A DNA stretch of 64,000 bases from contig JACKLE010000002.1 of assembly GCA_024236075.1 (NCBI GenBank), forward strand, positions 310,001 to 374,000, given 5' to 3'. The translations under genes and the position numbers were made by a program. The DNA is from Alphaproteobacteria bacterium. GTDB lineage: Bacteria > Pseudomonadota > Alphaproteobacteria > JACAEB01. Positions within the stretch are counted from its first letter, which is position 1; each line of letters starts with the position of its first letter. This document shows, one piece after another, positions 33,996 through 43,299 of the stretch. The notes below the pieces were generated by a model, which was given only the letters and a program-made list of their open reading frames with translations, made no database searches and was not told the origin of the DNA.

Positions 33996-34105
33996 CACGG
34001 CGCCGGCCATTTGCTGCGTCCCGCAAAGGGCCGGGCCCAAAGGAGATCAGTAGCGGACCCTCAGTCCCTCCCCAGGGCAGATGCAAGCAGGTTTCGCTGC
34101 TGTGG

Positions 34106-34152
34106 TTGGCCCCCGGTGCCGTCCGTCGAGACGGGAGCCGGGGGCCAATCCT
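34106..34152 (+). terminator. possible terminator after receptor 5
   Basis: TTGGCCCCCGG (34106-34116) pairs perfectly with CCGGGGGCCAA (34138-34148), with a further inner CCGTC/GACGG stem. Only TCCTTTC follows, so the T-tract is poor. It is 110 bp after the receptor stop. Confidence 0.45.
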
Positions 34153-34231
34153 TTCGGGGAGCGCTTGCGAAGACCTGCCTTGGGACCGCGTCCTGCACTA
34201 ATATGCGGCGGCCCGAAAGGCAGGGGGCGCC

Positions 34232-35050
34232 ATGGACATTGCAGGCCTCATCGAATCCACCGTCTTTTTCCTCGTGGTGCTGGCGCTCATCGCGGTGCCG
34301 CTCGAAAATCTCGCGCCGCTCGTGCGCCGGCGCGCCCGTCGCGCCGGGCTCGCCTGCGACGCGGTGCATCTTCTCCTCACCAAGCGGATCGGTGACGTCC
34401 TGGCCGTGCCGCTGATCGCCTTGGCCGGCGCGGTCCTGCGCCCTCTCGCCGTTCCGCAGGAAATGCAGGCGGCGGTGGCTGGCCAGCCCGTTGCGTTGCA
34501 GGTGCTCGAGGCGCTCCTCATCGCCGATCTTTGCGGCTACTGGGTCCATCGCCTGTCGCACGAGATCGGACCGCTCTGGCGGCTCCATGCCGTGCACCAC
34601 GCGTCCGAGAATCTCGATTGGCTCGCCACGGCCCGCCAGCATCCGCTCGACGCGGCATTGAGAAAATGCGTCAAGGCGGTCCCGGCCTTCCTCATCGGCT
34701 TCAGCTACACGGCGATCGCCTGGTTCGCCGCGGCGAGCCTGGCGCTTAGCCTCGTCGCTTTTCTCGTCCACGCCAATGTGCGCATGCGCCTGGGATTCCT
34801 CGAATGGGTCCACATAAGCCCGCGCTTCCATCATTGGCATCATGCGCTGGCGCCCGTGAACCGGAACTATGCCGAGCAGTTTCCGCTCTGGGATGCGCTG
34901 TTCGGGACGCTGCACCTGCCCGTCGACGGATCCTGGCCGCCGGCCTACGGGACCTCGCAGCCAGTGCCCGACGGCTGGCTGCGCCAAATGCTCCATCCCT
35001 TCGCCCGGACGGCGCGCCCGACCGGGGAGGCCCGCGAACGGCCCGGCTGA
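34232..35050 (+). CDS. sterol desaturase / fatty acid hydroxylase family membrane protein
   Basis: This 272-residue integral membrane diiron oxygenase has its histidine clusters in the expected order: HRLSHE (about 105-110), HAVHH (118-122), and a C-terminal WHH motif in FHHWHHA (about 199-205). Four or so hydrophobic segments surround them, starting at residue 8. The family hydroxylates or desaturates lipids, carotenoids or sterols; the bacterial substrate cannot be told from sequence. A weak GGCAGGGGG region precedes the ATG. It is followed after 84 bp by a gene with its own operator-controlled promoter, so it is probably transcribed alone. Confidence 0.85.
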   Translation: MDIAGLIESTVFFLVVLALIAVPLENLAPLVRRRARRAGLACDAVHLLLTKRIGDVLAVPLIALAGAVLRPLAVPQEMQAAVAGQPVALQVLEALLIADLCGYWVHRLSHEIGPLWRLHAVHHASENLDWLATARQHPLDAALRKCVKAVPAFLIGFSYTAIAWFAAASLALSLVAFLVHANVRMRLGFLEWVHISPRFHHWHHALAPVNRNYAEQFPLWDALFGTLHLPVDGSWPPAYGTSQPVPDGWLRQMLHPFARTARPTGEARERPG

Positions 35051-35065
35051 GCGCGTCGCGGAGCC

Positions 35066-35108
35066 TTGCCAAGGTCGCGGGTCGCTGTTATATACGTCAC
35101 CGTATATA
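35066..35108 (+). promoter_or_regulatory. promoter with palindromic operator of the serine hydrolase gene
   Basis: TTGCCA (35066-35071) and TATATA (35089-35094) are spaced by 17 bp and match the sigma-70 consensus at 5 of 6 positions each. The -10 box is the left end of a perfect dyad, TATATACG-TCAC-CGTATATA (35089-35108), which would cover the start site. A repressor bound there would block RNA polymerase. No regulator gene is adjacent. Confidence 0.65.
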
Positions 35109-35134
35109 AGCGACAGTTTAGCGGGAGGATCGAA

Positions 35135-36406
35135 ATGGCCGGGAGCGATGGTCCGGATGCGGTGCACGGTACCGCACCACGCAGGAATGCCCTGAAGCTC
35201 CTGGCGGCCGGTACGGGCCTGGCGCTCGCTGCGCCGGCCATCGTCCGGGCCGCGGAAGGAGGGGCCGCGAGCATGATCACGCATCAGGAGCGACACCCGG
35301 ATCCGGCAAGCCTCAAGGCGACCGAGGCGGGGCTCGACGCCATCGCCGCCGATTTCAACGCCATGCTCGTCGAGGGTCTGCACAAGACGGCGGCTCTCGC
35401 AGTCTATCGCGACGGCGAGCTTCTCATTTCGCTCGTCGGGGGCACGATAGTGCCGACCGGTGCGCCCGCCAGTAGCGACACGCTCTTTCAGATCCGCTCG
35501 ACGACCAAGGCCCTCGCCGTCATGACGATGCTGCAGGCCTACGATCGCGGGCGCTATGCGTTCGACGATCCGGTCGCCAAGCATTGGCCGGAATTCGCGG
35601 CGAACGGCAAGGAAGGCGTGACCATCGCGCATGTGCTGAGCCACCGCGCGGGGCTTCCGGACGGGCCCAATGTCACCGCCGCGCAGATGGGCGATCCCGC
35701 GGCCGTCGCCAAGGCCATCGAGGCGATGTCGCCGGTCTGGCCGCCGGGCACGGAGAACGGCTATCACGCCTCGACCATCGGCTGGATCTCGGACGAGCTT
35801 CTGCGGCGCTGGGAGGGGGCGAACGTCTCGGCGCTGCTGCGCCGCGACATACTCGATCCGCTGGGCGTCAAGGACGTGTACATAGGCCTTCCGCCCAAGG
35901 AATATCCGCGCATGACGCATATGGAGGTCTCGCCCCGCACGCGCGAGCGGCAGGGCTCGCGCGCCGTCTTCAGCGATTTCCTCAACACGCCCCAGGGCAT
36001 CGGCCTGCCGCTCTCCTGGGTCGGCGGCATGACGACGGCCCCGGAGCTCGCGAAGGTCATGAGCATGCTTGCCTTCGACGGGACTGTGGACGGCCGCCGC
36101 TACATCGAGGCGGCGACGCTCGACAAGGCGTGCGTGCCGACCAACCCGCCCGATTACGTCGACCAGCGCCTCAATTTCCCGGTTCGCTGGGGGCTCGGCT
36201 TCATTCTGGGGCTCACGCCGGAAATGTTCGGCGCCGTCCCCCGGCCGCGCGCGTTCGGGCATGCCGGGGGCGGGGCCCCCTACGCCTTCGCCGACCGCGA
36301 CGCGCGGATCGGCGTGGCGTTCTTGTGCAACTACATGGTGGGCCGCGAGTCCTGGACGCGCTATCAGCGCGTCTCGGATGCGGTCTATGGCGCTTTGAAG
36401 GGCTGA
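35135..36406 (+). CDS. Tat-exported serine hydrolase of the class C beta-lactamase/esterase family
   Basis: This 423-residue penicillin-binding-protein-fold hydrolase has the catalytic SxxK at S122-T-T-K125. A later YxA-type motif (GYHAS) stands for the YxN tyrosine, and HAGGG takes the KTG position, a pattern common in esterases (EstB-like) rather than true beta-lactamases. The N-terminus (PRRNALKLLAAGTGLALAAPAIVRA) is a twin-arginine signal, so it folds before export. The ATG at 35135 follows GCGGGAGGA. The flavoprotein gene starts 4 bp after the stop and is probably co-transcribed. The substrate is likely an ester or lactone. Confidence 0.85.
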   Translation: MAGSDGPDAVHGTAPRRNALKLLAAGTGLALAAPAIVRAAEGGAASMITHQERHPDPASLKATEAGLDAIAADFNAMLVEGLHKTAALAVYRDGELLISLVGGTIVPTGAPASSDTLFQIRSTTKALAVMTMLQAYDRGRYAFDDPVAKHWPEFAANGKEGVTIAHVLSHRAGLPDGPNVTAAQMGDPAAVAKAIEAMSPVWPPGTENGYHASTIGWISDELLRRWEGANVSALLRRDILDPLGVKDVYIGLPPKEYPRMTHMEVSPRTRERQGSRAVFSDFLNTPQGIGLPLSWVGGMTTAPELAKVMSMLAFDGTVDGRRYIEAATLDKACVPTNPPDYVDQRLNFPVRWGLGFILGLTPEMFGAVPRPRAFGHAGGGAPYAFADRDARIGVAFLCNYMVGRESWTRYQRVSDAVYGALKG

Positions 36407-36410
36407 GCGG

Positions 36411-37940
36411 TTGGAGTTCGATCGCGTTACGGACATTCTCGTCGTCGGCTACGGCTTTGCGGGCGGCGTCGCGGCGCTGGAGGCGCACGACCTCGGCGCC
36501 GAGGTACTCCTCATCGAGAAGATGCCGCACGGGGGCGGCATCTCGATCTGCTCGGGAGGAGGTTGCCGAACGGCGAAGAGCGCGGCGAGCGCCTTCTCCT
36601 ATCTCAGGAAGACGTGCAACGGCACGACGCCCGACAGGGTGCTCGAGGCCTTCGCCGACGGCATGACCCGCATCGACGACTGGATGGCGGCCTATGCGGC
36701 GACGAGCGGGGCGAAGCTCCTTGTCGTCGAATATCCCGGCAACTATCCCTTTCCGGGCTTCGAGGATCTCGGCTTCACCATGTATGGCGAGCTCCCGAAT
36801 TTCGATCAGTTCTCGTACTATCCGCATGCGCGGGGTCTGCGGGGGGGCGCGCGCCACTTCAAGGTCATCGAGGACAATATTGCCGCGCGAGGCATCGAGG
36901 TGCGCCTCGGGTGCCCCGCGCGGCGCCTCCTCACCGACGGGCAGGGGCGCGTCGCGGGGCTCGAGGCGGAGGAGGGCGGCCGCGTGTTGCGCATCGGCGC
37001 GCGCAAGGGCGTGGTGCTCGCTTGCGGCGGGTTCGAGGCCGCGGAGGATCTCAAGGCGCAATTCCTGCCCGGCCCCATAATGCCTGCGGCATTCCGGGGC
37101 TCGACGGGCGACGGGATTCGCATGGCCCAGAAGGTCGGCGCCGCGCTCTGGCATATGTGGAACGTGCACGGGACCTATGGCTTTCGTCATCCGGACCCGG
37201 ACTATCCGTTCGGCCTGCGCCTCGCGCGCCTGCCGGACTGGAACCCCGCGCTCGAACGGCGCCACGACATGCGCATGGCCTGGATCGTCGTCGACGGGGA
37301 TGGGCAGCGCTACATGGACGAGTTCCCGCCCTATATGCAGGACACCGGCCACCGGCCCATGGATTTTTACGACACGGGGAAGGGCGGCTATCCGCGCATT
37401 CCGTCCTATCTCCTCTTCGACGAGGCCGGCCGGGCGCTCTATCCGATGGCGATTCCCTCCTTCAACGACACGGAGGCGCGCGCCGGTTGGAGCGCGGACA
37501 ATCTCGCCGAGGTCGAGACGGGCCTCTTGAAGCGGGCCGACACGATCGAGGGACTGGCGCGCGCGCTGGGGCTTCCCGAGGCGGGGCTCGCCGCGAGCGT
37601 CGCCGCTTGGAACCGTTCGTGCAAGGAAGGCCGGGACGCGGCGTTCGGACGCATTCCGGAAAGCATGATGCCGCTCGCCACGCCGCCCTACTACGGCGCG
37701 CCCGTATGGCCGATCGTCTCGAACACGCAGGGTGGTCCCGTCCACGACGAGCATTGGCGCGTGCTCGATGCCTTCGGCGCGCCCATTCCCGGCCTCTACG
37801 AGGCGGGCGAGCTCGGCGGCATATTCGGCTTTCTCTACCTTGCGGGCGGCAACCTCGCGGAATGCTATATCGGCGCCAAGCGCGCGACGGCGCATGCGCT
37901 CGGGCTGGAAGCCTCTACGCGAATTGCCGCGACCCGCTAG
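36411..37940 (+). CDS. FAD-dependent oxidoreductase (fumarate reductase/ketosteroid dehydrogenase-like flavoprotein)
   Basis: This 509-residue flavoprotein has an N-terminal Rossmann dinucleotide fold DILVVGYGFAGGVAALEA (GxGxxG at about 13-18) ending in a Glu-bearing LLIEK strand. A GGG stretch follows, as in the succinate dehydrogenase/fumarate reductase family. The C-terminal FAD-binding region GLYEAGELGGIFGFLYLAGGNLAECYIGAKRA is typical of that family and of 3-ketosteroid dehydrogenases. There is no signal peptide. The start is TTG at 36411, 4 bp after the serine hydrolase stop, with AAGGG upstream; no better start exists before the FAD motif. Its 3' end overlaps the convergent acyl-CoA ligase by 4 bp. 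The electron acceptor and substrate are unknown. Confidence 0.82.
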   Translation: MEFDRVTDILVVGYGFAGGVAALEAHDLGAEVLLIEKMPHGGGISICSGGGCRTAKSAASAFSYLRKTCNGTTPDRVLEAFADGMTRIDDWMAAYAATSGAKLLVVEYPGNYPFPGFEDLGFTMYGELPNFDQFSYYPHARGLRGGARHFKVIEDNIAARGIEVRLGCPARRLLTDGQGRVAGLEAEEGGRVLRIGARKGVVLACGGFEAAEDLKAQFLPGPIMPAAFRGSTGDGIRMAQKVGAALWHMWNVHGTYGFRHPDPDYPFGLRLARLPDWNPALERRHDMRMAWIVVDGDGQRYMDEFPPYMQDTGHRPMDFYDTGKGGYPRIPSYLLFDEAGRALYPMAIPSFNDTEARAGWSADNLAEVETGLLKRADTIEGLARALGLPEAGLAASVAAWNRSCKEGRDAAFGRIPESMMPLATPPYYGAPVWPIVSNTQGGPVHDEHWRVLDAFGAPIPGLYEAGELGGIFGFLYLAGGNLAECYIGAKRATAHALGLEASTRIAATR

Positions 37941-39679
37941 CCCCGGTCCGGGCCCTTCATCCCGTCCCGAAGCGTCCGCTTCAGGATCTTGCCGTTGGCG
38001 TTGCGGGGCAGGGGATCGCGCCGGATATCGATCCGCACGGGAACCTTGAACGCCGCGAGGCGCGCCGCGACATGGGCCTTGAGCTCCTCCTCGCCCGCCT
38101 CCTTGCCCGGCGCGAGCTGCACAACGGCGCCGACCTCCTCGCCGAGGAGGCGATGTGGGATGCCAACGACGGCGGCATCCATCACGGCGGGATGGGTGTA
38201 GAGCGCGTCCTCGACCTCGACGCAATAGACGTTCTCGCCGCCGCGGATGAGCATGTCCTTGGCGCGGTCGACGACATAGAGAAGTCCCTCCTCGTCGGCC
38301 CGCACCAGATCTCCCGTCTTGAGCCAGCCATTCTCGAAGGCAGCCGCCGTCGCCTCGGGCTTCCGCCAATAGCCCTTCACGATGTTGGCGCCCTTGAGCC
38401 AAAGCTCGCCCACGGAGCCGGCGGGCACGTCGCGGCCCTCCGCGTCGACGATGCGCACGTCGCATATGGGCACCGGCCGGCCCACGCTTGCCGGGCGCGC
38501 TACGTAGTCCTCGCCCGCATTCGAGGAGGTGAGCGCGGAAGTCTCCGTGAGGCCGTAGCCCTGCCGGGGCTGCGCCCTGGGAAAGGCCGCGCGCAGCCGC
38601 GCGACGAGATCGGGGGCCGAGGGCGCGCCGCCATATGAGACGAGGTCTATCGAGGACGTGTCCCGCCTGGCGAAGTCGGGCGATTCGACGACCTGCCAGG
38701 CCATCGACGGCACGCCGCCGAAGCTGTTCAGCCGCTCTCTTTCGATCAGCTCGAGCGCGCGTTCGGCGTTCCAGCGACGCATGAGGACGATCTTGCCGCC
38801 GTTCACGTAGTTCGGAAGCATGATCGAGTGGCAGCCCGTGACGTGGAAGAGCGGCACCGAGAGCAGGGTGCCGCGCTGGGGGGCCGTCGCCGCGGGCGCG
38901 GGAATCGGATCGCCACGGCGCAAGGCGGCGCGCGCCGCGCAAAAGGCGACGCTCACGATGTTCGTGCAGATGTTGCGCTGCGAGCCGAGCGCGCCCTTCG
39001 GACGGCCCGTCGTGCCGGAGGTGTAGAAGATGGTCGCGTCGTCGTCCGGCGAGAGCCCCGGATCGGGAAGCGCGTCGCCGGGCAGCCGTTCATAATCCGC
39101 AAGCGGACCGATAAGGCGGTCCAGGGCAGTCGCGCGGCCGAGCTCGCTCGTTGCCGCCCGCACGCCTATGAAGCGGAGCGCCGCGAGCGCCTCCGCATGC
39201 GGCGCGAGGCGCGTGAGCCGCTCGGCATCGGCGATGGCGACCTTCGCGCCGCAATCGAGAAGCGCATATTCGTGCTCCGGCCCCGTGCCCCAGGCATTGA
39301 GCGGGACGACGACGCCGCCGGTCGCCGCGACGGCCCAGAAGGCAACAGGCCATTCGGGAAAATTCCGCATGAGGATGGCAACGCGGTCTCCCTTGGCGAG
39401 GCCGAATTCGTCCGCCAGCACGCGCCCGAGGGCGCTCGCGGCCCGGTAGAGTCCCTCAAAGCTCAGCCGCTCGTCCTCGTGGACGAAGGCGGTGCGCGGC
39501 CCCCACGTCCTGCCGGCGTCGAAGACGGCCCGCAGGGAAGCGGGCGCGCGGGCATAGGCGCGGAAGGGGACCCCGTCCCGGCGCACCTCCACCATCTCGA
39601 AGGGCGCTCCCGGCGCCGTGAGGCGGCGATAGGCCTCGTCGATCGACATGGCCGGCCAGGGCTTTTCGGCGGCTTCCAA
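37937..39679 (-). CDS. acyl-CoA synthetase (AMP-dependent ligase)
   Basis: This 580-residue adenylate-forming enzyme activates a carboxylic acid to its CoA thioester. FYTSGTTGRPKG is the AMP-binding P-loop, YGLTETS the A5 motif, KGYWRKPEAT and WLKTGDL the A7 region, and PRNANGKILKR near the C-terminus carries the catalytic lysine. I place the start at TTG 39679 because AGGAGGAG lies 4-6 bases upstream; an in-frame ATG at 39649 is the alternative and would remove 10 residues. Much longer open frames continue upstream on this strand, antisense to the transporter, but contain no family signal. Whether the acid is a fatty acid or an aromatic acid cannot be told. Confidence 0.88.
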   Translation of the reverse strand: MEAAEKPWPAMSIDEAYRRLTAPGAPFEMVEVRRDGVPFRAYARAPASLRAVFDAGRTWGPRTAFVHEDERLSFEGLYRAASALGRVLADEFGLAKGDRVAILMRNFPEWPVAFWAVAATGGVVVPLNAWGTGPEHEYALLDCGAKVAIADAERLTRLAPHAEALAALRFIGVRAATSELGRATALDRLIGPLADYERLPGDALPDPGLSPDDDATIFYTSGTTGRPKGALGSQRNICTNIVSVAFCAARAALRRGDPIPAPAATAPQRGTLLSVPLFHVTGCHSIMLPNYVNGGKIVLMRRWNAERALELIERERLNSFGGVPSMAWQVVESPDFARRDTSSIDLVSYGGAPSAPDLVARLRAAFPRAQPRQGYGLTETSALTSSNAGEDYVARPASVGRPVPICDVRIVDAEGRDVPAGSVGELWLKGANIVKGYWRKPEATAAAFENGWLKTGDLVRADEEGLLYVVDRAKDMLIRGGENVYCVEVEDALYTHPAVMDAAVVGIPHRLLGEEVGAVVQLAPGKEAGEEELKAHVAARLAAFKVPVRIDIRRDPLPRNANGKILKRTLRDGMKGPDRG

Positions 39680-39776
39680 GCTCTCCTCCTGTGCTGGGGC
39701 CCGCCGCAGCATAGACCGAGGGGCTGCCCGGCCTCCTATTGGCATTGGGGAGGGGCGTGGTAGGTTCCCCGGCGTC

Positions 39777-39789
39777 ATGACTGCGGTCG
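39777..39789. promoter_or_regulatory. near-match TGAC-N4-GTCA site between acyl-CoA ligase and MFS genes
   Basis: ATGAC-TGCG-GTCG has one mismatch to the palindrome and the same TGCG spacer as the site at 24345. It lies about 100 bp upstream of the ligase and 122 bp upstream of the transporter. Confidence 0.4.
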
Positions 39790-39910
39790 GCCGCCGTTGC
39801 GGGCGGGCCACGGGGCTCCGGCGGCCGGCGCTCCCATGTCGAGAAGAAAGACCGGAAACGCACGCGAGGCGCGCGCGCCGGCGAGGTGTTTCGCGAGGGG
39901 AGGGAAGAGC

Positions 39911-41236
39911 ATGGCGAAGGACGGGAGCCCGCCGAAGATGGCGGCCTGGTCTCGCGTACCGGACACCGAGCGGCGCTACGCGCTCCTCATCCTCACGCTG
40001 GTCTATGTGTCGAGCTACATGGACCGCAACATCTTCTCGATCGTGCTGGAGCCGATCAAGAAGGAGATGCACTTCTCCGACACCGAGCTCGGCCTTCTGA
40101 CGGGCCCCGCCTTCGCCTTCGTCTATGCGTTCGGCGGCATTCCCATTGCCTGGCTCGCTGACCGCTGGAACCGGCGCAATATCGTCGCGATCTCGATCAC
40201 TATCTGGAGCTTCATGACGGCGTTCACTGGGTTCGCCGGCAACTTCCTGCAGCTCTTCGCGGCGCGCATCGGCGTGGGCATCGGGGAGGCGGGCTCCGCG
40301 CCTCCGAGCCATTCGATGATCGCCGACCTCTATCCGCGGGAGAAGCGGGCGGGGGCGCTCGGCTTCTACAATCTCGCGATCTATGTCGCGCTCGCCATCA
40401 GCTTCGTGGGCGGCGGATGGCTCGTCGACGAGTTCGGGTGGCGGCCCGTCTTCTTCACGTTCGGCATTCCGGGCCTCATCGTCGCCGCGCTCGTTCGCTT
40501 CACGCTGCGCGAGCCGGAGCGCGCGCCGCCGCCGCCGGGCCAATCGGGCGAGCCGGCGAAGCTGCTGGACGGCATCCGCTTCGTTCTCAAGAGCAAGGCC
40601 GCGATCTTCTTCATCTTCGGGGCGACGTGCACGTCCTTTGTCGGCTCCGGGGCCGCGCAATGGCTGCCGGCCTTCCTGATCCGCTCCTACGGCCTTTCGA
40701 CGCGCGAAGCGGGTCTGATATTGGGTCCCGTGATGGCGATATTCGCGGCGACGGGCGTCGTCTTCGGCGGCTGGCTCGCCGATCGCATGTCGCGCCGCGA
40801 TCTGCGCTGGCCGGCATGGCTCATCGCGGGCGCAAAGATCGTTTCGGTTCCGCTCATCGGATCGTTCTACTTCTTCCACGATCTGAGGATCGGCCTGCCG
40901 ATCTACTGCGTGGGCGCGATCTTCGGCGCGTTCTATTTCGGTCCCCTGCAAGCCATGCTGCAGAGCCTCTCGCCGCCGAGGCTCAGAGCCATGACGGCTG
41001 CCATCCTGCTCCTCATGATCAACTTCATCGGGCTCGGATTGGGCCCGCTCTTCGCCGGCATCGTGAGCGATCTCCTCACGCCGACGCTCGGCAAGGAGGC
41101 GCTGCGCTATTCGCTGCTCATCTTCTCGTCGGCCAATCTCCTCGGCGGCGCGCTGTTCTTCCTGGGCGCGCACCACTATCGCGAGGAGATCAACCGAGCG
41201 ACCTGGGACAAGCCCCCGGCGCCGGCCTCGGGCTGA
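39911..41236 (+). CDS. MFS transporter, spinster-like subfamily
   Basis: This 441-residue inner-membrane transporter has 12 predicted helices, beginning LLILTLVYVSSYMDRNIFSIVLEPIK at about 23. The MFS loop motif is WLADRWNRRNIV, followed by RIGVGIGEAGSAPPSHSMIADLYP, the spinster-type signature. It is the same subfamily as the transporter at 8208, but the two are clearly different proteins. The ATG at 39911 follows GAGGGGAGGGAAGAG. The stop lies only a few bases before the operator-like site of the DUF3604/PD40 operon, so that operon has separate control. It may import the substrate or export a product of the neighbouring enzymes. Confidence 0.85.
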   Translation: MAKDGSPPKMAAWSRVPDTERRYALLILTLVYVSSYMDRNIFSIVLEPIKKEMHFSDTELGLLTGPAFAFVYAFGGIPIAWLADRWNRRNIVAISITIWSFMTAFTGFAGNFLQLFAARIGVGIGEAGSAPPSHSMIADLYPREKRAGALGFYNLAIYVALAISFVGGGWLVDEFGWRPVFFTFGIPGLIVAALVRFTLREPERAPPPPGQSGEPAKLLDGIRFVLKSKAAIFFIFGATCTSFVGSGAAQWLPAFLIRSYGLSTREAGLILGPVMAIFAATGVVFGGWLADRMSRRDLRWPAWLIAGAKIVSVPLIGSFYFFHDLRIGLPIYCVGAIFGAFYFGPLQAMLQSLSPPRLRAMTAAILLLMINFIGLGLGPLFAGIVSDLLTPTLGKEALRYSLLIFSSANLLGGALFFLGAHHYREEINRATWDKPPAPASG

Positions 41237-41238
41237 GA

Positions 41239-41251
41239 TTGACTCCGGTCA
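41239..41251. promoter_or_regulatory. TGAC-N4-GTCA site upstream of the DUF3604-PD40 operon
   Basis: TTGAC-TCCG-GTCA is a perfect dyad directly after the transporter stop and 69 bp before the first DUF3604 gene. GAGA precedes and TATTGGCG follows it, as at 24345. Because no other control region of note lies before 49593, it may govern six genes. Confidence 0.65.
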
Positions 41252-41319
41252 TATTGGCGTGGAGTCTACCGGCAATGGGCGCGTGCACGGCGCGCCGAGA
41301 GACGAATGACGGGAACGCT

Positions 41320-43164
41320 ATGGCTAAGGGACAATTTGGGGCCGGGGCGGCGATCCTCGCCGCCGGCCTGTTCGTGGGATCGGGGCTCGCGCCCTCCGCG
41401 GCCGCCGGCGAGACGCGGGCCTATTTCGGCGACCTCCACGTTCATACCCAAATATCGGTCGACAGCTGGATCTACCAGAACCCCGTCGACCAGGCGCAGG
41501 CGATCGCGTTCGCCCGGGGCGAGACGGTCGAGACGGTCGCGGGTCCGCAGCGCCTGCTCAGGCCCCTCGACTTCGTAGCCGTCACCGACCATTCGGAAAG
41601 CTTCGCCATCCAGGGCTGGTGCGTTCTCCATGCCGAGGAGACGAAGGACATCGATCAGTGCAAGGCGTTCCGCGCCAAGGACTGGGAGATCTTTCTCGCC
41701 ATTCTCGACGGCGACCGTGACATGTCGCAATGCCAGGTCGGGCCGGAGGCCTGCCGGGCCTATGCGCGCGAGGTGTGGGAGCGCCAGAAGGGGATCGTCG
41801 AGGCCGCCAACGAGCCCGGCGTCTTCACGACCTTCCACGCCTACGAATATTCGCGCCAGCTTCCGGGCCCCGGCCACTATCACAGGAACGTCATCTTCCG
41901 GGATGCGCACACGACGCCCGAGGCGCTGGGCTCGGACATTCTCTCCGATCCGCTCCTCCTCTGGAAATGGCTCGACAAGGCGTGCACCGGCGAGTGCCGT
42001 GTGCTGGCGATCCCGCACAACACGAACAATTCCTGGGGCCTCGGCTTCGCGCTCCATTCGGGCGACGGGACGGCGTATACGGACGATGATCTCCGTCTGC
42101 GCGCGCGCCTCGAGCCCTTGGCCGAGATATTCCAGATCAAGGGCGCCTCGGAATGCGCCGTGGGGCTCGGCACGAGCGACGAGGAGTGCGCCTTCGAGCA
42201 GAAATATGCGAAGACCTGCGCGAGCGAGACGGATGTGCGATGCGCGGCGCCGCTCTCCTTCGTGCGCGAGGGGCTGAAGCTCGGCCTCGAGACGCAGGCC
42301 GCGCGCGGCGTCAATCCCTTCAAGCTCGGCTTCGTCGGCTCGACGGACACGCATTCGACCGTAGCCGGACAGACCGACGAGGACGCCTATATCGGGTCGA
42401 TCGGCATTCGCGATTCGACGCCGGAGCGGCGCATCGTCGTGAGCCCGCTGCCGAAGGGCGCGGATGCGAGCCGCACGATGATCGTGGGCGGCTCGCAGAT
42501 CTGGCGAAATCCCGGCGGCCTCGCGGGCATCTGGGCGCCCGAGAACACCCGCGCCGCGCTCTTCGACGCGATGGCCCGGCGCGAGACCTTCGCGACCTCC
42601 GGCCCGCGCCTCCTCGTGCGTTTTTTCGCGGGCTACGATCTGCCGCCGGACATGGCGGGCGATGCCGAGGCGGCGGTCGCGACGGGCTACGGGCACGGCG
42701 TGCCGATGGGCGGCGACCTGACGCCGCCCGCGGAGGGGAAGGTCCCCTCCTTCTACGTCTGGGCAAAGCGCGACCCGCACAGCGCGCCCCTCCAGAAGAT
42801 CGAGATCGTGAAGGGCTGGCTGGACGCGAGCGGCGAGGCGCAGGAGCGAGTCTTCGACGTCGTCTGCTCGGACGGGCTCGCGCCGGACGAGGCGTACCGC
42901 TGCCCGGCCAACGGCGCGACCGTCGACATCGCCGATTGCAGCGTGAGCGCCGACAAGGGCGCGGACGAGCTCGGGACGGTCTGGCGCGATCCGGAATTCG
43001 ATGCCGCCGCGCGCGCGTTCTACTATGTCCGCGTGCTCGAGAATCCGAGCTGCCGCTGGTCGACCTGGGACGCCATCCGCCTGAAGCGGGAGCCTTCGAG
43101 GATGGTGGAGCCCACCTACCAGGAGCGCGCCTGGTCCTCGCCCATCTGGTACACGCCGGGCTGA
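41320..43164 (+). CDS. DUF3604 protein, exported PHP-like metal-dependent hydrolase (copy b)
   Basis: This 614-residue protein has a signal peptide (about 1-29, AAILAAGLFVGSGLAPSAAA) and the PHP-like metal motif YFGDLHVHTQIS (H40, H42). VAVTDHSESF, AIPHNTNNSWGLGF and FVGSTDTHSTVAG are the further histidine and aspartate motifs, and it ends QERAWSSPIWYTP. Conserved cysteines (CTGEC, CSDG) suggest disulfides in the periplasm. An in-frame ATG at 41275 with a GGAG upstream is an alternative start; I prefer 41320 because it begins a normal signal peptide. It is followed by a close paralog 135 bp on. The family's reaction is not established; the fold suggests a phosphoesterase or amidohydrolase. 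Confidence 0.87.
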   Translation: MAKGQFGAGAAILAAGLFVGSGLAPSAAAGETRAYFGDLHVHTQISVDSWIYQNPVDQAQAIAFARGETVETVAGPQRLLRPLDFVAVTDHSESFAIQGWCVLHAEETKDIDQCKAFRAKDWEIFLAILDGDRDMSQCQVGPEACRAYAREVWERQKGIVEAANEPGVFTTFHAYEYSRQLPGPGHYHRNVIFRDAHTTPEALGSDILSDPLLLWKWLDKACTGECRVLAIPHNTNNSWGLGFALHSGDGTAYTDDDLRLRARLEPLAEIFQIKGASECAVGLGTSDEECAFEQKYAKTCASETDVRCAAPLSFVREGLKLGLETQAARGVNPFKLGFVGSTDTHSTVAGQTDEDAYIGSIGIRDSTPERRIVVSPLPKGADASRTMIVGGSQIWRNPGGLAGIWAPENTRAALFDAMARRETFATSGPRLLVRFFAGYDLPPDMAGDAEAAVATGYGHGVPMGGDLTPPAEGKVPSFYVWAKRDPHSAPLQKIEIVKGWLDASGEAQERVFDVVCSDGLAPDEAYRCPANGATVDIADCSVSADKGADELGTVWRDPEFDAAARAFYYVRVLENPSCRWSTWDAIRLKREPSRMVEPTYQERAWSSPIWYTPG

Positions 43165-43299
43165 CCGGCGATCCGGAGAGCCCGAGCGCAGGACTCGACC
43201 GGCGAGAATCGTTGACACTGTACGGATTCTTTCGGAGCTTGGCCCCCTCGGCAGAGGCGGAAGGCCCGGCGAACCGGGTGCCAACAAGGGTAGAAGGCC

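Noticed and set aside
31011..34040. A 1009-codon open frame on the minus strand opposite receptor 5
   Set aside because: It mirrors the codon pattern of a clear TonB receptor and has no family motif, signal peptide or ribosome binding site. Such antisense frames occur across the whole window because GC-rich codon bias removes stops.
39680..41176. N-terminal extension of the acyl-CoA ligase frame to over 1000 residues
   Set aside because: The extension is antisense to the MFS transporter and very rich in Arg and Glu. The ligase fold starts after the TTG at 39679, which has a good ribosome binding site.
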